This document shows, in pieces, positions 18,369 through 27,181 of a stretch of DNA of 64,000 bases. This DNA is from Iodidimonas nitroreducens (lineage in GTDB: Bacteria > Pseudomonadota > Alphaproteobacteria > Sphingomonadales > Rhodothalassiaceae), in contig BAYV01000006.1 of NCBI GenBank assembly GCA_000710935.1, positions 1 through 64,000 on the forward strand, given 5' to 3'. The notes beneath the pieces were generated by a model. That model searched no databases. It had not been told where the DNA came from and saw nothing but the letters and a program-made list of their open reading frames with translations. Within the stretch, counting starts at the first letter, position 1. The number at the start of each line of letters is the position of its first letter. A program made the translations under genes and the position numbers.

Positions 18369-18497
18369 CTATGCGAGCATCGGACTATGCTTGTCGAGAA
18401 CCATGAAGCGCCAGCGCCAATAGCCCCGGTCGCTGGCAATAATTTTAAGCCCTTTGGAAGATATTCCGCCGGGGAAGCACACATCACTGGAGGCCAT
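18369..18497 (-). CDS. Leader peptide upstream of ornithine decarboxylase (42 aa)
   Basis: A 42-codon ORF starting MASSDVCF, preceded by GGGAG with 7-8 nt spacing (aaagggagtcgcca before the ATG), and ending in TAG. The middle reads KGLKIIASDRGYWRWRF, which is rich in aromatic and basic residues. It lies about 130 nt before the decarboxylase, with RNA hairpins in between, so its translation is expected to influence downstream expression. Enterobacteria have a comparable arrest peptide, SpeFL, which senses ornithine; the sequences are not alike, so similarity of mechanism is inferred. It could also be a small protein with an independent role. Confidence 0.6.
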   Translation of the reverse strand: MASSDVCFPGGISSKGLKIIASDRGYWRWRFMVLDKHSPMLA

Positions 18498-18892
18498 TGG
18501 CGACTCCCTTTATCAATCAGTGTCGGCTCATTGAAAAAGGCCGCCGACCCAACCAACAAAAAAAGCACGCATCGTTACGTAACCAGTACATAAGGGCCAG
18601 GGGCACGTGCGCGTACGTGACGCTCATATGACTGAACATTGCCCATGATTCAAGGATGAAATGATGCCTTTTGGCTCTCAACCCCAAAAAATTTATAAAG
18701 CACAATTAAAACAATGCGTTGTAAATTTTCACTCTGAGCCCTTTTCGGCCATTTTTATGGCCTCGCCGGTTCATGTCCCCAACATCGGCCCCGGCTCTCT
18801 TCTCGATCTGAGAAAAGTGCTTTAGACTATGAGGTGAATAAGACCGTTCTGACCGCGAAATCTCAAAGAATCGCCATAACACAAGGACAATC
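18498..18892. other. Divergent promoter region (leader transcript / asparaginase)
   Basis: This interval should hold the promoter of the polyamine unit (minus strand) and of the asparaginase-family gene (plus strand). It contains a perfect 10-bp palindrome GTTACGTAAC (18574-18583), a CACGTgcgcgtACGTG imperfect palindrome (about 18604-18619), and the inverted repeat listed at 18706-18732. No gene was found in it. Confidence 0.5.
18706..18732 (+). promoter_or_regulatory. Inverted-repeat operator candidate, copy 1
   Basis: TTAAAAC-aatgc-GTTGTAA followed by a TTTTCAC tail. The arms are identical to those of the copy at 49573-49598 while the five central bases differ. Both copies lie upstream of genes for secreted hydrolases in the same orientation (161 and 94 nt from the start codons), suggesting a shared regulator. 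Confidence 0.4.
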
Positions 18893-19984
18893 ATGATGAT
18901 CCCCGCGCCCGTCTCATCTCGCCATTCCCAAACGAAACGAACCGGACGCACCGCCCTTTGTCGTCTGCCGCTCGGGCTTTTGGGCGGCATCATGCTGAGC
19001 GCGCTGGCCATCAGCCCCCAAAGCCGTGCGCAGGAGGCGACAAAGGATGAAAGCAGCTATGCCATCGCCCTTCATGGCGGGGCCGGCACCATCACCCGCG
19101 CTTCCATGACGGCAGAGTCTGAAGCCGCCTATCGCGCCGCCCTTGGCGAAGCGCTGATTGCCGGGCAAAGCGTGCTCAAAAGCGGCGGCACAGCCATTGA
19201 TGCGGTGGCCGCGAGCATTCGCATCATGGAAGACAGCCCCCTGTTCAATGCCGGGAAAGGCGCGGTATTCACCTATGATGGCCGCAATGAGCTGGATGCC
19301 GCGATCATGGATGGCCGCACATTGAAGGCCGGGGCGGTCACCGGCGTGACCCGGATCAAAAATCCCATCCTGCTGGCACGGGCGGTGATGGGTCAATCGC
19401 GGCATGTGATGCTTTCGGGTTCGGGGGCCGAACATTTTGCCCGCATCCAAGGCATCGACCTCGTTTCCCCCACATGGTTTTTCACCGACCGGCGTTATCA
19501 GCAGCTTTTATCCATCCAAAATCATGAAAAAGGCGCCATGCAGCTTCATTTTGATGGCGATCATCAATTCGGTACCGTGGGCGTGGTGGCTTTGGATCAG
19601 GCGGGCAATCTGGCGGCGGGCACCTCTACCGGCGGGCTGACCAATAAAGAATGGGGCCGCATCGGCGATAGCCCCATCATCGGCGCAGGCACCTATGCCG
19701 ATAATAAAAGCTGCGCCGTATCGGCTACCGGCACCGGGGAATATTTCATGCGCGCCACCGCCGCCCGCACGATTTGCGCCCTGATCGAATATAAGGGCTA
19801 TGATGTGCAAAAAGCCGCCGATGAAGTGATCCATCAAAAGATTGCCGGGCTGGGCGGCGATGGCGGGGTGATTGCCTTGTCGCACAGCGGCGAGATTGCT
19901 TTCAGCTTCAATACCGAAGGCATGTATCGGGCAAAATTGAGCAGCCAAAACCCCACCCCCCTCATCCTCATTTACAAGGATTGA
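18893..19984 (+). CDS. Isoaspartyl peptidase / L-asparaginase family protein, exported
   Basis: Ntn-hydrolase of the plant-type asparaginase family, which cleaves itself and then hydrolyses isoaspartyl peptides or asparagine. An N-terminal signal (hydrophobic residues ~25-46, PLGLLGGIMLSALAISPQSRAQ) indicates export. The mature part starts AIALHGGAGTI, includes FNAGKGAVFTYDGRNELDAAIMDG, and the self-cleaving threonine lies in QFGTVGVVALD; substrate-binding GTSTGGLTNKEWGRIGDSPIIGAG follows. An AAGGA site precedes the ATGATG start. It is convergent to the NAGGN operon; whether it acts on amide dipeptides is unknown. Confidence 0.9.
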   Translation: MMIPAPVSSRHSQTKRTGRTALCRLPLGLLGGIMLSALAISPQSRAQEATKDESSYAIALHGGAGTITRASMTAESEAAYRAALGEALIAGQSVLKSGGTAIDAVAASIRIMEDSPLFNAGKGAVFTYDGRNELDAAIMDGRTLKAGAVTGVTRIKNPILLARAVMGQSRHVMLSGSGAEHFARIQGIDLVSPTWFFTDRRYQQLLSIQNHEKGAMQLHFDGDHQFGTVGVVALDQAGNLAAGTSTGGLTNKEWGRIGDSPIIGAGTYADNKSCAVSATGTGEYFMRATAARTICALIEYKGYDVQKAADEVIHQKIAGLGGDGGVIALSHSGEIAFSFNTEGMYRAKLSSQNPTPLILIYKD

Positions 19985-20033
19985 GGATGAGGGGACTGAG
20001 AACTGAAGCCCTTTTCATGCCAGACGGGGACGG

Positions 20034-21191
20034 CTAGTCATCGGATGGAAAGCCGTCTGCCGCTTCTTTTTTGGAAGGGGTGATGGGTTGATGGGTAAAG
20101 CCCTTCAATCCTGAAAGCTGATCCTTGTCGCGTTCGATATGCACTTCGCTTTGCAGATAAACCCCCACAAGCTCGGCAATCGAGCGCAAGGCATGGCTAT
20201 GGATTCGTTCCCACCCATGGCTGGCATCGATCCCAAAGGTGATGAGCGCGGTTCGGATATCATTGCCCGCCTCAAGGGCCGAAGCGCTATCCGAGCGATA
20301 ATAGCGAAAAATATCGCGCTGATGGCGGATATCATGCTGTTCGCATAAGGCCAGCAGCTTTTGGGTGAGGTGATAATCGAAAGGCCCGCTTTGATCGGCC
20401 ATGGCAATGGTCACGCCAAATTCCCGGCTGTTCTGGCCCGGTGCCGTGGTGCCATTATCGATGCTGACCATCGAGGCGATATCGCCATGGAGAATGGTGG
20501 AGGCACCGATCCCCACCTCTTCGGCGATGGAGAAAAGAAAATAGCTGTCCACCGGCAGATCGCATGGATCATCCACCAAAGCCTTGATCGCCGCAAACAT
20601 GCTGGCAACCCCGGCTTTATCATCCAGATGACGGGAATTGATGAAGCCATTGACCATTTCCGGCATGGGATCGATGGCCACGAAATCGCCGATGGCAATT
20701 CCCGCCCGCATCAGATCGTTTTTGGAAAAGCACAGGCCATCCACCCGTACTTCCAGATTGCTCCAGGCCGAAGGCTGCTGATCGATTTCTTCGTTAAACG
20801 TATGGCCCGATGCCTTGAGCGGCAGGATTGTGCCGCGCCATGATCCCTTGGTGGTAAAGATATTGCACCGCGCGCCTTCGGCAAATCGCGCCGACCAATG
20901 GCCGATGGGAACGATTTCAAGGCGGCCATTGTCTTTCAGCCCCTTGACCTGTGCTCCCAGGGTATCGAGATGGGCGATGATGGCTCGCCCGGGGTGTTTT
21001 GCCTTGCCCTTGATCCATGCCCGAATGGCCCCGCGCCGGGTCAATTCATATTCAAGGCCCAGACTTTTGAGCTCCTGCGCGCAGAACCGGACGATCTCAT
21101 CCGTATAGCCCGTGGGGCTGGGGATCGCCAGCAGGCGCAATAAGATCTGTTCCAGATAGCTGATGTCGATGGTTGGTCTTTTGATCGTCAT
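20034..21191 (-). CDS. M42-family metallopeptidase of the NAGGN osmoprotectant system
   Basis: Dinuclear-metal aminopeptidase fold (385 aa) of the M42 subfamily that is consistently encoded with the N-acetylglutaminylglutamine amide (NAGGN) enzymes. Metal-ligand segments are visible: IAHLDTLGAQV, SRHLDDKAGVA, IAEEVGIGAS and SIDNGTTAP. It presumably takes part in turnover of the dipeptide osmolyte, but this has not been shown for the family as far as I know. The start overlaps the end of the synthetase gene by four bases (ATGA), so it is the third gene of a coupled operon. Confidence 0.88.
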   Translation of the reverse strand: MTIKRPTIDISYLEQILLRLLAIPSPTGYTDEIVRFCAQELKSLGLEYELTRRGAIRAWIKGKAKHPGRAIIAHLDTLGAQVKGLKDNGRLEIVPIGHWSARFAEGARCNIFTTKGSWRGTILPLKASGHTFNEEIDQQPSAWSNLEVRVDGLCFSKNDLMRAGIAIGDFVAIDPMPEMVNGFINSRHLDDKAGVASMFAAIKALVDDPCDLPVDSYFLFSIAEEVGIGASTILHGDIASMVSIDNGTTAPGQNSREFGVTIAMADQSGPFDYHLTQKLLALCEQHDIRHQRDIFRYYRSDSASALEAGNDIRTALITFGIDASHGWERIHSHALRSIAELVGVYLQSEVHIERDKDQLSGLKGFTHQPITPSKKEAADGFPSDD

Positions 21192-23044
21192 GATCCTCCG
21201 CCGATGTCTTTGCTCAGTTTTAAATCCGTAGGCAATGAATGGGGAAACAACAGATCGATGAACCGCTCGGCTGTGGGCTGCGGTTCATGATTGGCAAGGC
21301 CCGGGCGCTCATTCGCCTCGATCACGATATAATCGGGCTCGCTTGGTGATTTCACGATCATATCCACACCCACCACCGGAATATCGATGGTTTTAGCACA
21401 GGTGATGGCCGCTTGACACAGATGCGGATGCAGCCGATCCGTCACATCATGCAAGGTGCCCCCGGTATGCAGATTAGCCGTTTTCCGCACAAAAAGCTGT
21501 TTTTTTGCGGGCAGGATAGTGGACAGTTCAAAGCCCCCATTGCGGATGGTGCGTTCGGTTTCCTGATCGATGGGGATGCGCGATTCACCATTCGTGGCCG
21601 CCATGCGCCGACGGCTTTGGGCCTTGATCAGCGCTTCGATCGTGCTTGATCCATCACCGATGATGGCTGCCGGGCGGCGGATGGCCGCAGCCACCAGCTT
21701 AAAGCCGATAACGATGATCCGCAGATCGATGCCATCAAAATATTCTTCCAATAGCACATGATCATCTACCCGCCGGGCGGCCTCCACCGCCTGTTCGAGA
21801 TGCGCCGCATCAGTGATATTGACACTGACCCCCCGGCCCTGCTCCCCATGCCGGGGCTTAACCACGATGGCCCCATGCTCGTGCAAAAAATCGGCATTGC
21901 GATCAGGGTTTAAAGCCGCCTGCTGCTGGGCCGGCACCCGTATATTGGCCGCCCCCAAAAGCCGCCTTGTGACCATTTTATCCGCGCAGCGGCTCATGGC
22001 GATGGCACTGGTCAATTCGGTCAGGGATTCCCGGCAGATCACGGATCGCCCGCCAAAAGAGAGCCGAAAATAGCCATTTTCAGCATCCAGAACATCCACA
22101 TGAATGCCCCGCCTGCGGGCTTCATTAACGATGATCAGAGCATAAGGATTGAAATTGGCATCAAAAGACGGACCGGCAAACAGCTTTTCATTGATCGAAT
22201 TCTTGTTTTTGAGGGCAAAGAACGGCAGGCGCTGAAAGCCCAGCTTTTCATAAAGTGCAATCGCCTGTTCATTATCGTGCATCACCGATAAATCCATATA
22301 GGCATTGCCCCGGGCCTGAAAATGTTCGGCCAGGCGCCGCACCAAAGCTTCGCCGATACCGGGATAGGGGCTTTGGGGATCCACCGCCAAACACCAGAGT
22401 GACGCCCCGCGCTCAGGATCGTGATAAGCCTGATAATGATTGACCCCGGTGACCGTTCCCACCAATGCCCCGCTTTCATCATCCTGGGCCACATAATAGG
22501 TCAGGCTGCGGCTATCGCGGCGATCCCAGAAAAAGCTGGGATCCACCTGCACCATATTGCGCGCCGCATAGATGCGATTGATTTCGGCAATATCAGAACG
22601 ATGCGACAAGCGCCGGATATGAAAGCCGCGAAAACGCCGCACCGCAGGCTGATAGGTATGGAGATCAAGGCGATAGGTATGGGATGGATCAAGGAAAAGC
22701 TCTTGAGGGGCTTTGGAAAGCGCCACATGGGGATCGCGCAGATAAAAAGCGATATCGCGCTGTTGGGGCATTTCCTGGCGCAGGGCTTCCACCACATCAT
22801 CAAGGCGATCAAAGGTCTGGGCGAAATATAACCGCCCCCAGCCGCAATCGATAAAAGCATCATGGGCCATGGTTTTGTGCTGGGGCTTCAAGGATTGCGC
22901 GCGCATTTTATCAAGGCGATATTGCCGATCAGGCCGCGCCGACCCGGGCTTGCGCCCCGGCGAAGCGGATGGCTCCGCTCTGCGCTTCCCTGTCTGCTCC
23001 CCATTTGCTGGGCCATCTTTTTGATCATCGGGCGCATCACTCAT
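21188..23044 (-). CDS. ngg: N-acetylglutaminylglutamine synthetase
   Basis: Two-domain enzyme forming the dipeptide backbone of N-acetylglutaminylglutamine amide. Residues about 75-300 contain a GNAT acetyltransferase domain (ESGALVGTVTGVNHYQ, then NEQAIALYEKLGFQRLPFF), and the C-terminal half is an ATP-grasp ligase (GAIVVKPRHGEQGRGVSVNI, VIEANERPGLANHE). The ATG at 23044 (MSDAPDDQ) is chosen, 5 nt after the amidotransferase stop; an open frame reaching 23098 would overlap that gene. The 618-residue length is close to known homologues. It is the middle gene of the NAGGN operon. Confidence 0.92.
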   Translation of the reverse strand: MSDAPDDQKDGPANGEQTGKRRAEPSASPGRKPGSARPDRQYRLDKMRAQSLKPQHKTMAHDAFIDCGWGRLYFAQTFDRLDDVVEALRQEMPQQRDIAFYLRDPHVALSKAPQELFLDPSHTYRLDLHTYQPAVRRFRGFHIRRLSHRSDIAEINRIYAARNMVQVDPSFFWDRRDSRSLTYYVAQDDESGALVGTVTGVNHYQAYHDPERGASLWCLAVDPQSPYPGIGEALVRRLAEHFQARGNAYMDLSVMHDNEQAIALYEKLGFQRLPFFALKNKNSINEKLFAGPSFDANFNPYALIIVNEARRRGIHVDVLDAENGYFRLSFGGRSVICRESLTELTSAIAMSRCADKMVTRRLLGAANIRVPAQQQAALNPDRNADFLHEHGAIVVKPRHGEQGRGVSVNITDAAHLEQAVEAARRVDDHVLLEEYFDGIDLRIIVIGFKLVAAAIRRPAAIIGDGSSTIEALIKAQSRRRMAATNGESRIPIDQETERTIRNGGFELSTILPAKKQLFVRKTANLHTGGTLHDVTDRLHPHLCQAAITCAKTIDIPVVGVDMIVKSPSEPDYIVIEANERPGLANHEPQPTAERFIDLLFPHSLPTDLKLSKDIGGGS

Positions 23045-23049
23045 GGCGA

Positions 23050-24855
23050 TCAAAGCCCCTGTTGTTGCAGCCAATATTCCAGCAAAGCCACCTGCCACAG
23101 CTTAGACCCGCGCAAGGGGGTGATATGATCCGCCGGATGCGCCAGAAGCTCATCCACCTTAGCCCGATCAAATAATCCGCGCGCCCGGGCTTGGGGAGCA
23201 TTGAGAATATCGCGCACCAGATCATGATAGGGCCCTTCTATATATTTAAGGGCAGGCACCGGAAAATAACCCTTTGGCCGATCAATCACTTCATGGGGAA
23301 TGATTTTCCGCGCCGCTTCCTTCAGAATATATTTGCCGCCGTCCCGTACTTTCAATTCAGCGGGAATGCGCGCCGCCAATTCCACCAGTGCATGATCCAG
23401 AAACGGCACCCGGGCTTCCAAACCCCAGGCCATGGTCATATTATCCACCCTTTTCACCGGATCATCCACCAGCATGATCTCGGTATCGATCCGCAGGGCC
23501 TTATCGATGGGCCGATCCGCCCCGCTTTTGGCGAAATGCCCTTCGATAAAGCTTTTGGCATGATCATCACCGCGATAATCGGGGCCCAGTATTTTTTGCA
23601 TTTCATGATGATCGCGATCACAAAACACCCGCATATAATCCGCCACCCCATCGCGAGACTCCATCATCGGCGGATACCAGTGATAACCGGCAAAAATCTC
23701 ATCCGCACCCTGCCCGCTTTGCACCACCTTCACATGCTGCGAGACCTTTTCGCTCAGCAGGTAAAAGCCGATGGCATCATGGCTGACCATGGGTTCCGAC
23801 ATCGCCGCCACGCAGCGACCCAATGCGGGCAAGGCACGCGTGGAATCGATGAAAAGCTGATGATGATCGGTGGCAAAATGCCGGGCGATCAGATCGGAAT
23901 ACTGAAATTCATCCCCCCGTTCATTCCCCACGGTTTCAAAGCCGATGGAAAAAGTCGCCAGCCCCGATTGACCGGCTTCCGCCAAAAGCCCCACCACCAA
24001 TGAGCTATCAAGGCCGCCGGAAAGCAAAACCCCCACCGGCACATCGGCAACAAGGCGGCGCTGCACTGATTGGCGCAAAACCTCGATCAGTTTGTCTTCC
24101 CAATCATTTTGGCGATAAGCCCGTTCATCCTCATGGGGGCCAAATTGGACTGACCAGTAAACAGTCTCCGTTTCCCGGCCTTCGGCATCGATTTCAAGCA
24201 AAGTGGCGGGGGGCAATTTCCGCACCCCCTTCAAAATCGTGCGGGGTGGCGGCACAATCGCATGAAAGCTCATATAATGGGCAAGGGCGATGGGATCGAT
24301 ATCGCAATCCACATCACCGCCCGCCAATAAAGCAGGCAGGCTGGAGGCAAATCGCAACCGCCGCCCCCCCATACCGGCGCCCCCATCGGGATCGGTTTGC
24401 TGCCATGACAGATATAAAGGCTTGATCCCCTGACGATCCCGGCCAAACAAAACCCGGCCATCATCCCGGTGCCAGATGCAAAAGGCAAACATGCCATAAA
24501 GCCGGGTGACGAAATTCTTCCCCCAATGATGATAGGCCTTCAGGATTACCTCGGTATCGCCATGGGAAAAGAATTGATAGCCCTTGGCGATCAATTCGGC
24601 GCGCAATTCGGGGTAATTATAGATACAGCCATTGAAAACAATCGCCAGCCCCAGCGCAGAATCGACCATGGGCTGTTGGGCGGCCTCGCTCAGATCGATG
24701 ATTTTCAGCCGACGATGGCCAAAAGCCACCCGACCTTGGGAAAACAGGCCATGGCCATCGGGCCCGCGCGGGGCCAGCGCCCGGATCATCCGCTCAACGG
24801 CCGCAGTCTCAGCCCTTTGATGATGAAAACTGATCTCGCCTGCAATGCCACACAT
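23050..24855 (-). CDS. N-acetylglutaminylglutamine amidotransferase (asparagine-synthetase-like)
   Basis: Class II glutamine amidotransferase fused to an ATP-PPi synthetase domain, converting the dipeptide to its amide in osmoadaptation. The start is set at the ATG at 24855 so that Cys2 (MCGIAGEISF) becomes the N-terminal nucleophile; an upstream ATG at 24876 would bury it. The synthetase domain has the P-loop VLLSGGLDSSLVVGL near residue 265 and FLDHALVELAARIP toward the C-terminus. At 601 residues it fits the asnO branch of Sinorhizobium/Pseudomonas NAGGN loci. First gene of the operon with ngg and the M42 peptidase. Confidence 0.92.
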   Translation of the reverse strand: MCGIAGEISFHHQRAETAAVERMIRALAPRGPDGHGLFSQGRVAFGHRRLKIIDLSEAAQQPMVDSALGLAIVFNGCIYNYPELRAELIAKGYQFFSHGDTEVILKAYHHWGKNFVTRLYGMFAFCIWHRDDGRVLFGRDRQGIKPLYLSWQQTDPDGGAGMGGRRLRFASSLPALLAGGDVDCDIDPIALAHYMSFHAIVPPPRTILKGVRKLPPATLLEIDAEGRETETVYWSVQFGPHEDERAYRQNDWEDKLIEVLRQSVQRRLVADVPVGVLLSGGLDSSLVVGLLAEAGQSGLATFSIGFETVGNERGDEFQYSDLIARHFATDHHQLFIDSTRALPALGRCVAAMSEPMVSHDAIGFYLLSEKVSQHVKVVQSGQGADEIFAGYHWYPPMMESRDGVADYMRVFCDRDHHEMQKILGPDYRGDDHAKSFIEGHFAKSGADRPIDKALRIDTEIMLVDDPVKRVDNMTMAWGLEARVPFLDHALVELAARIPAELKVRDGGKYILKEAARKIIPHEVIDRPKGYFPVPALKYIEGPYHDLVRDILNAPQARARGLFDRAKVDELLAHPADHITPLRGSKLWQVALLEYWLQQQGL

Positions 24856-24981
24856 AGGCGCTTCATGCTCCTTCATTCATGATCATCGGATCATGCATCA
24901 CAGCATAAAAGACGGCGCATTGGCCAGTTTGTTCGCGATAAAAGGCAGGTGATCCCCATTTGAACAGGATAGATAAGGCTT

Positions 24982-26289
24982 TTAGCGCCGCTCGTCCGCG
25001 TCAAAATCCCCATCCAAATGCCCATCAAAATCTGCTTCCGGATCGCCCGCATCCCCGGCTGCATTTTCATCCACAGGATCGTGCAATTGGAAAGCCGCCA
25101 TGGTGGTGCGCGGGGTAAGTTGGAAATCTTCTTTTTCGGCATCCGGCGTGGGGGCGCGGCTTTTAATCAGCACAAAAATCACCAAAGCCCCCAGTCCATG
25201 AACAAAGGCAGTAAAGCCAAACATCATCAGCGGACCATAATATTTGATGAGCACCGCCGTCGCCAAAGGCCCGAATAGCGAACTTGCCCCATATAAAAAC
25301 AAAAGCCCGCCAGAAATGCTGACAAAATTTTCCGGCCGCGCCTGATCATTGGCATGGGCAATACAGATCGGCTGAATGGTGAACGCAAAAGCCCCGAACA
25401 AAAAGCCCAGAACCATAACCGCCACCGGCGATATTCCGGCAAAAAAGACCAGACCCAAACCGCTGAGGCTGGCCGCCGCAGCGACAATACCGGCCACCAT
25501 CCGCCGATCATAGCGATCTGATAAATGGCCAATGGGCCACATCAAAGCAGCCCCGCCCAAAAGGGTGAGCGCCATGAACAGGGAAATATCATCAACCGCC
25601 ATGCCCATGCGGGCCGCAAAAATAGGCCCAAAAGCCCAAAAAGAGCTATTGGCAAACCCCACAGCGATCGAGCCAACCACCGCCACCCGCGACACATCAA
25701 GCAAGGATCCCATCCGCAAACGCGGTTGGGGCACCGGCACCGGCAGGGGGGCCCGCGTGAGGGCCACGGGCAAAGCCGCCAGAGCCGAGGTGATCGCCAC
25801 CAATGAAAAAAGCTGATAGCCCCCCAAGGGATAGGCCATCAATAAAAACTGGCCCAGCGCCAGCATCACCATTCCCACAAGGGAATAAAGCGACAAAAGC
25901 GCCCCCCTGATATGATTAGGGGCGCGTTCATTAAGCCAGCTTTCAATGGCCATATAGGCAATCGCCAGCGACGTACCCGTTAATATCCGGGCCAGCATCC
26001 AGAAGGTTTCATCAATCACCAAGGGATAGAGCAAGGCGAGAGCGCACAAAGCCGCTAAAACCGCAGTCAAGACCCGCACATGACCCAAACGACCGATCAG
26101 CGGGGCGCCGATGATGCACCCCAGCAGAAAACCCGCAAAATAGCCCGTTCCCAAAGTGGCGATGGCCATATCGCCAAATTGCTCGGCCTGCGCCCGGATG
26201 GGAATCAGGGTAAATTGCAGACCATTTCCCAATTGCAGAATAGCCGCACATAAAAGCAGTGCGAAAATGGAAAAAACGACCGGGCGCAT
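24982..26289 (-). CDS. MFS transporter (YcaD-like)
   Basis: Twelve-helix major facilitator superfamily permease (435 aa). The family loop motif between helices 2 and 3 reads GAPLIGRLGHVRVL, and the equivalent in the second half GHLSDRYDRRMVAG. The segment AYMAIESWLNERAPNHIRGALLSLY is typical of the YcaD/UMF-like group. The ATG at 26289 (MRPVVFSIF) is chosen because the open frame upstream encodes an unlikely polar leader. The C-terminal ~40 residues are an acidic cytoplasmic tail. Substrate unknown. It follows in the same direction upstream of the NAGGN operon, separated by ~125 bp. Confidence 0.85.
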   Translation of the reverse strand: MRPVVFSIFALLLCAAILQLGNGLQFTLIPIRAQAEQFGDMAIATLGTGYFAGFLLGCIIGAPLIGRLGHVRVLTAVLAALCALALLYPLVIDETFWMLARILTGTSLAIAYMAIESWLNERAPNHIRGALLSLYSLVGMVMLALGQFLLMAYPLGGYQLFSLVAITSALAALPVALTRAPLPVPVPQPRLRMGSLLDVSRVAVVGSIAVGFANSSFWAFGPIFAARMGMAVDDISLFMALTLLGGAALMWPIGHLSDRYDRRMVAGIVAAAASLSGLGLVFFAGISPVAVMVLGFLFGAFAFTIQPICIAHANDQARPENFVSISGGLLFLYGASSLFGPLATAVLIKYYGPLMMFGFTAFVHGLGALVIFVLIKSRAPTPDAEKEDFQLTPRTTMAAFQLHDPVDENAAGDAGDPEADFDGHLDGDFDADERR

Positions 26290-26454
26290 CGATGCTGTTT
26301 CTTTGACCTGTGTTGAAAGAGGCGAATCCCTGGATCCACAGCCTCTCCTACCCCCTTGAAGCCCCGGACGCAAATCCCGCGATCCTGCCAGCACTCAATC
26401 TCGCCGCAAAAGGCTAAAAAAGGATTTCACACAACAGCTTTGAATTATAGCCCT

Positions 26455-26949
26455 TTAATGCAAAGGAACAGGCTTTTGCATGTCGCGCAAAGAATCGCGC
26501 GCCCTGAACAGGCGGCTTTTAACAGTGCCCACAGCCAGGCCAAGCTGATCGGCGGCTTCATGATATTTATAGCCACACACCCCCACCAGCATCACCACCG
26601 ATTGTTCCGGCTGGCTCAAGCGATCGAAACTGCGGGCAAATTCTTCCAATTCCACGATCCATGGCTGGGGAGCCGGATGCGACATCCCCTCGCCCCACTC
26701 TTCCATGGGGATATGCACCCCGCGCCGGCGCAGACTGCGGCACTGATCGATATGCATATTATGCATGATGGTAAACATCCATGACCGAAGATTAGACCCC
26801 TCGCGGAAAAATTCCTTCCGCGAGATGGCCCGTTCCAAGGAATCCTGCAGCAAATCATCGGCCTGATCCAGATCCCGCGTCAAAGACCGCGCATAGCGGC
26901 GCAGATGGGGAATTTCATGCTTTATCTGTTCCAGAATGGCGTGCTTCAT
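26455..26949 (-). CDS. ECF-type RNA polymerase sigma factor
   Basis: Short alternative sigma factor (164 aa) with region 2 (PHLRRYARSLTRDLDQADDLLQDSLERAI and NLRSWMFTIMHNMHIDQCR) and region 4 (LSQPEQSVVMLVGVCGYKYHEAADQLGLAVGTVKSRLFRARDSL). An AAGGAGG ribosome-binding site 7 nt before the ATG is very strong. No anti-sigma factor or PhyR-like gene is adjacent, so it is not clearly the EcfG general stress sigma although it shares the alphaproteobacterial style of region 4. Its regulon is unknown; the EcfG-type promoter at 28005 lies nearby. Confidence 0.88.
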   Translation of the reverse strand: MKHAILEQIKHEIPHLRRYARSLTRDLDQADDLLQDSLERAISRKEFFREGSNLRSWMFTIMHNMHIDQCRSLRRRGVHIPMEEWGEGMSHPAPQPWIVELEEFARSFDRLSQPEQSVVMLVGVCGYKYHEAADQLGLAVGTVKSRLFRARDSLRDMQKPVPLH

Positions 26950-27091
26950 AGCCCGTCCTCCTTTTTAGATCAGCAATTATAGTGTTAATTATGTCATAAA
27001 GAAGAACAGTTTAGTTAATGATAAATTCACTTCAAAATTAAAAAGCGCAATAGAATATTATTTCAAAATAATACTTTAATTTACCAAGTTA

Positions 27092-27127
27092 AAACAAAAC
27101 GGGTGCGCCCATAAATAAGCACACCCA
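27092..27127 (-). terminator. Intrinsic terminator of sodB
   Basis: On the minus strand GGGTGTGC and GCGCACCC (8 bp with one G-U pair) flank a short loop and are followed by GTTTTGTTTT, about 55 nt after the sodB stop. Confidence 0.8.
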
Positions 27128-27181
27128 TTCTAATTCATATCCGAACAGGCTCAAATATTCTTTGAACGTTCGGATTTAGGG

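Noticed and set aside
18245-18568. A 107-codon open frame on the minus strand overlapping the leader ORF
   Set aside because: It runs through the hairpin region in a different frame, without a Shine-Dalgarno, and its sequence is not protein-like.
18249-18593. A 114-codon open frame on the plus strand antisense to the speF-like leader
   Set aside because: It has no ribosome-binding site and no recognisable protein features, and the opposite strand explains the region better with a small SD-preceded ORF and RNA hairpins.
26455-26949. The ECF sigma factor as EcfG itself
   Set aside because: No NepR or PhyR gene is adjacent and region 2/4 residues do not decide it, although an EcfG-type promoter is close.
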